Assembly (NCBI GenBank): GCA_028821405.1
Contig: JAPPGK010000121.1
Location: 1 to 42,137, forward strand
Direction of reading: 5' to 3'
DNA: 42,137 nt
Source of the DNA: Gammaproteobacteria bacterium
GTDB lineage: Bacteria > Pseudomonadota > Gammaproteobacteria > Pseudomonadales > Azotimanducaceae
Below the pieces are notes generated by a model. That model saw only the letters and a program-made list of their open reading frames with translations. It ran no database searches and was not told the origin of the DNA. Position numbers and translations under genes: made by a program. This document shows, one piece after another, positions 41,181 to 42,137 of this stretch. Position 1 is the first letter of the stretch. The number at the start of each line of letters is the position of its first letter.

Positions 41181-42094
41181 GCGCGATGCCGAAGTTCCGT
41201 TCCATCCGACCGCCCGAGCGCCAAGCCAGGGCCGTGGCCGGCCGCCTGGTCAACCTGGGCGCGCTGCGCCGCGACCCGGACCGGCCCCCCTCCGTTCGCA
41301 CGGTCGGCAGCTACGCCGACTGCCTGCTCCAGATCGCCCGGCACCTCGAGGCGCACGGACTGGAACTCCGGGACCTCACGCCCGAGACCGCCGTCGAGTA
41401 CCTCGAGAGCCGCGCCGCCGATCTCAGCCAGAGCGCACTCGACATGCACCGGCAGGCGCTGCAGGCCATGCTGGTCCACGTCTCACGGCGACTGCCCGAA
41501 GGCGGGCGCCTGACGGTCGTCCACTCGACGAAGCCCCAGCGTCCGGGCGGCCGCGGTTACACGCCGCAGCAGATCGAGATGGTGGCCGCTGCGCAGAGAA
41601 CGCGCAACGAGCTGTCGACGCTGATCGCCCACGCCGCCGGACTGCGGGCCCACGAACTATTCACGCTCGCCCGTCCGGACGAACAGCCCCCGGACCCCCG
41701 GCCCGCGCGTCCGGAGAAGTTCGCGGGCCGGCCCGGACGTGACTACACGGTCGACGGCAAAGGCGGCTTGGTCCGGCTGGTCCGAATCCCCGACAACCTC
41801 GCGGAGCGCCTCGAAGCCTGCCGCCGCGACGAGCCCGTCCGCGTCACCGATCACGGCGTCCACCACCCGTCGCGCTACGACGTCGCCGGCGGCACCGCGT
41901 GGGCGGCGAGCTTCACGGGCGCTTCCAAACGCGCGCTGGGCTGGACGCGAGGCGCGCACGGCACCCGCCACGCGTACGCCCAAGAGCGCATGCGGGAGCT
42001 GCAGCGCATCGTCCCCCGCCCCGTCGCGCTGGAGGTCGTCAGCCAGGAACTCGGCCATTTCCGGCCGGACATCACGGAGACCTATTGTGTGTAG
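41177..42094 (+). CDS. Tyrosine recombinase / phage-type integrase
   Basis: The 305-residue site-specific recombinase. The N-terminal SAM-like core-binding domain is around SYADCLLQIARHLEAHGLELRDLTPE. The catalytic domain has AAGLRAHELFTL (first Arg), GTRHAYAQERMRE (HxxR), ELGHFRPDITETYCV with the His and the nucleophilic Tyr three residues from the end. The protein stops directly after this Tyr, shorter than most integrases, whose C-terminus runs on. GTG 41177 overlaps the previous gene; ATG 41186 is an alternative. It lies at the window edge; no attachment site or tRNA is visible. Confidence 0.88.
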   Translation: MSAMPKFRSIRPPERQARAVAGRLVNLGALRRDPDRPPSVRTVGSYADCLLQIARHLEAHGLELRDLTPETAVEYLESRAADLSQSALDMHRQALQAMLVHVSRRLPEGGRLTVVHSTKPQRPGGRGYTPQQIEMVAAAQRTRNELSTLIAHAAGLRAHELFTLARPDEQPPDPRPARPEKFAGRPGRDYTVDGKGGLVRLVRIPDNLAERLEACRRDEPVRVTDHGVHHPSRYDVAGGTAWAASFTGASKRALGWTRGAHGTRHAYAQERMRELQRIVPRPVALEVVSQELGHFRPDITETYCV

Positions 42095-42137
42095 TGAGTT
42101 GTTATGTGGAGCTGGGTTCCCAAGTGGTTGATGGCAA

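Noticed and set aside
1-42137. tRNA, rRNA or CRISPR array
   Set aside because: I scanned for TPsiC-arm wording and for regularly spaced repeats and found none. A structural RNA search would settle this.

Overview
This 42 kb window is GC-rich, densely coding chromosomal DNA. It most likely comes from an uncultured, possibly marine, gammaproteobacterium. The clues are a type II secretion (gsp) operon, a two-component pair resembling the proteobacterial dedicated sortase system (PdsR/PdsS), a tripartite tricarboxylate transporter, and a dif site that fits the gammaproteobacterial consensus. The dif site (12198-12225) places the window at the replication terminus. No rRNA, tRNA or CRISPR array was seen.

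Layout, left to right. 0.1-3 kb: electron transfer flavoprotein etfB-etfA, then a LysM/LytM lipoprotein of NlpD type without zinc ligands. 3-4.1 kb: pyrB on the minus strand. 4.2-12.2 kb: gspEFGHIJKLM, mostly overlapping genes, with no gspC, gspD or gspN; the operon stops at dif. 12.4-14.8 kb: a minus-strand pair, a secreted DUF3108-like protein and an acyl-CoA dehydrogenase with a long N-terminal extension. 14.9-19 kb: tctC-tctB-tctA and a class III CoA-transferase, which together look like an uptake-and-activation cassette for an organic acid. 19-25 kb: a BON lipoprotein, an orphan ExbD, low-specificity threonine aldolase, a NupC-type nucleoside transporter divergent from a PfkB-type (nucleoside or sugar) kinase, a chloramphenicol phosphotransferase-like kinase and a Sir2 deacylase.

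25-37.4 kb: a diiron ferritin-like protein with a CoxE-like VWA protein; an APH/choline-kinase-like phosphotransferase; the PdsR/PdsS-like pair without a sortase; an MBL-fold hydrolase; an operon of a MORN-repeat protein and a transmembrane Ser/Thr kinase; and a crotonase-family protein. 37.4-42.1 kb is accessory: a small conserved protein, a frameshifted ABC-ATPase fragment, gene-poor DNA, an HNH endonuclease, an unknown 218-residue protein, and an integration module (AlpA-like regulator, small HTH-like protein, tyrosine recombinase).

The strongest non-coding signals are the dif site, a perfect 12-bp inverted repeat whose two arms each carry an in-frame ATG of gspI, a hairpin between the response regulator and histidine kinase genes, two roughly 100-bp intergenic units bounded by inverted CGTAGGG, and an AT-rich DnaA-box-like inverted pair between convergent genes. 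The window looks like a chromosome-terminus segment with core metabolism and secretion on the left and a younger, decaying, element-bearing region on the right.
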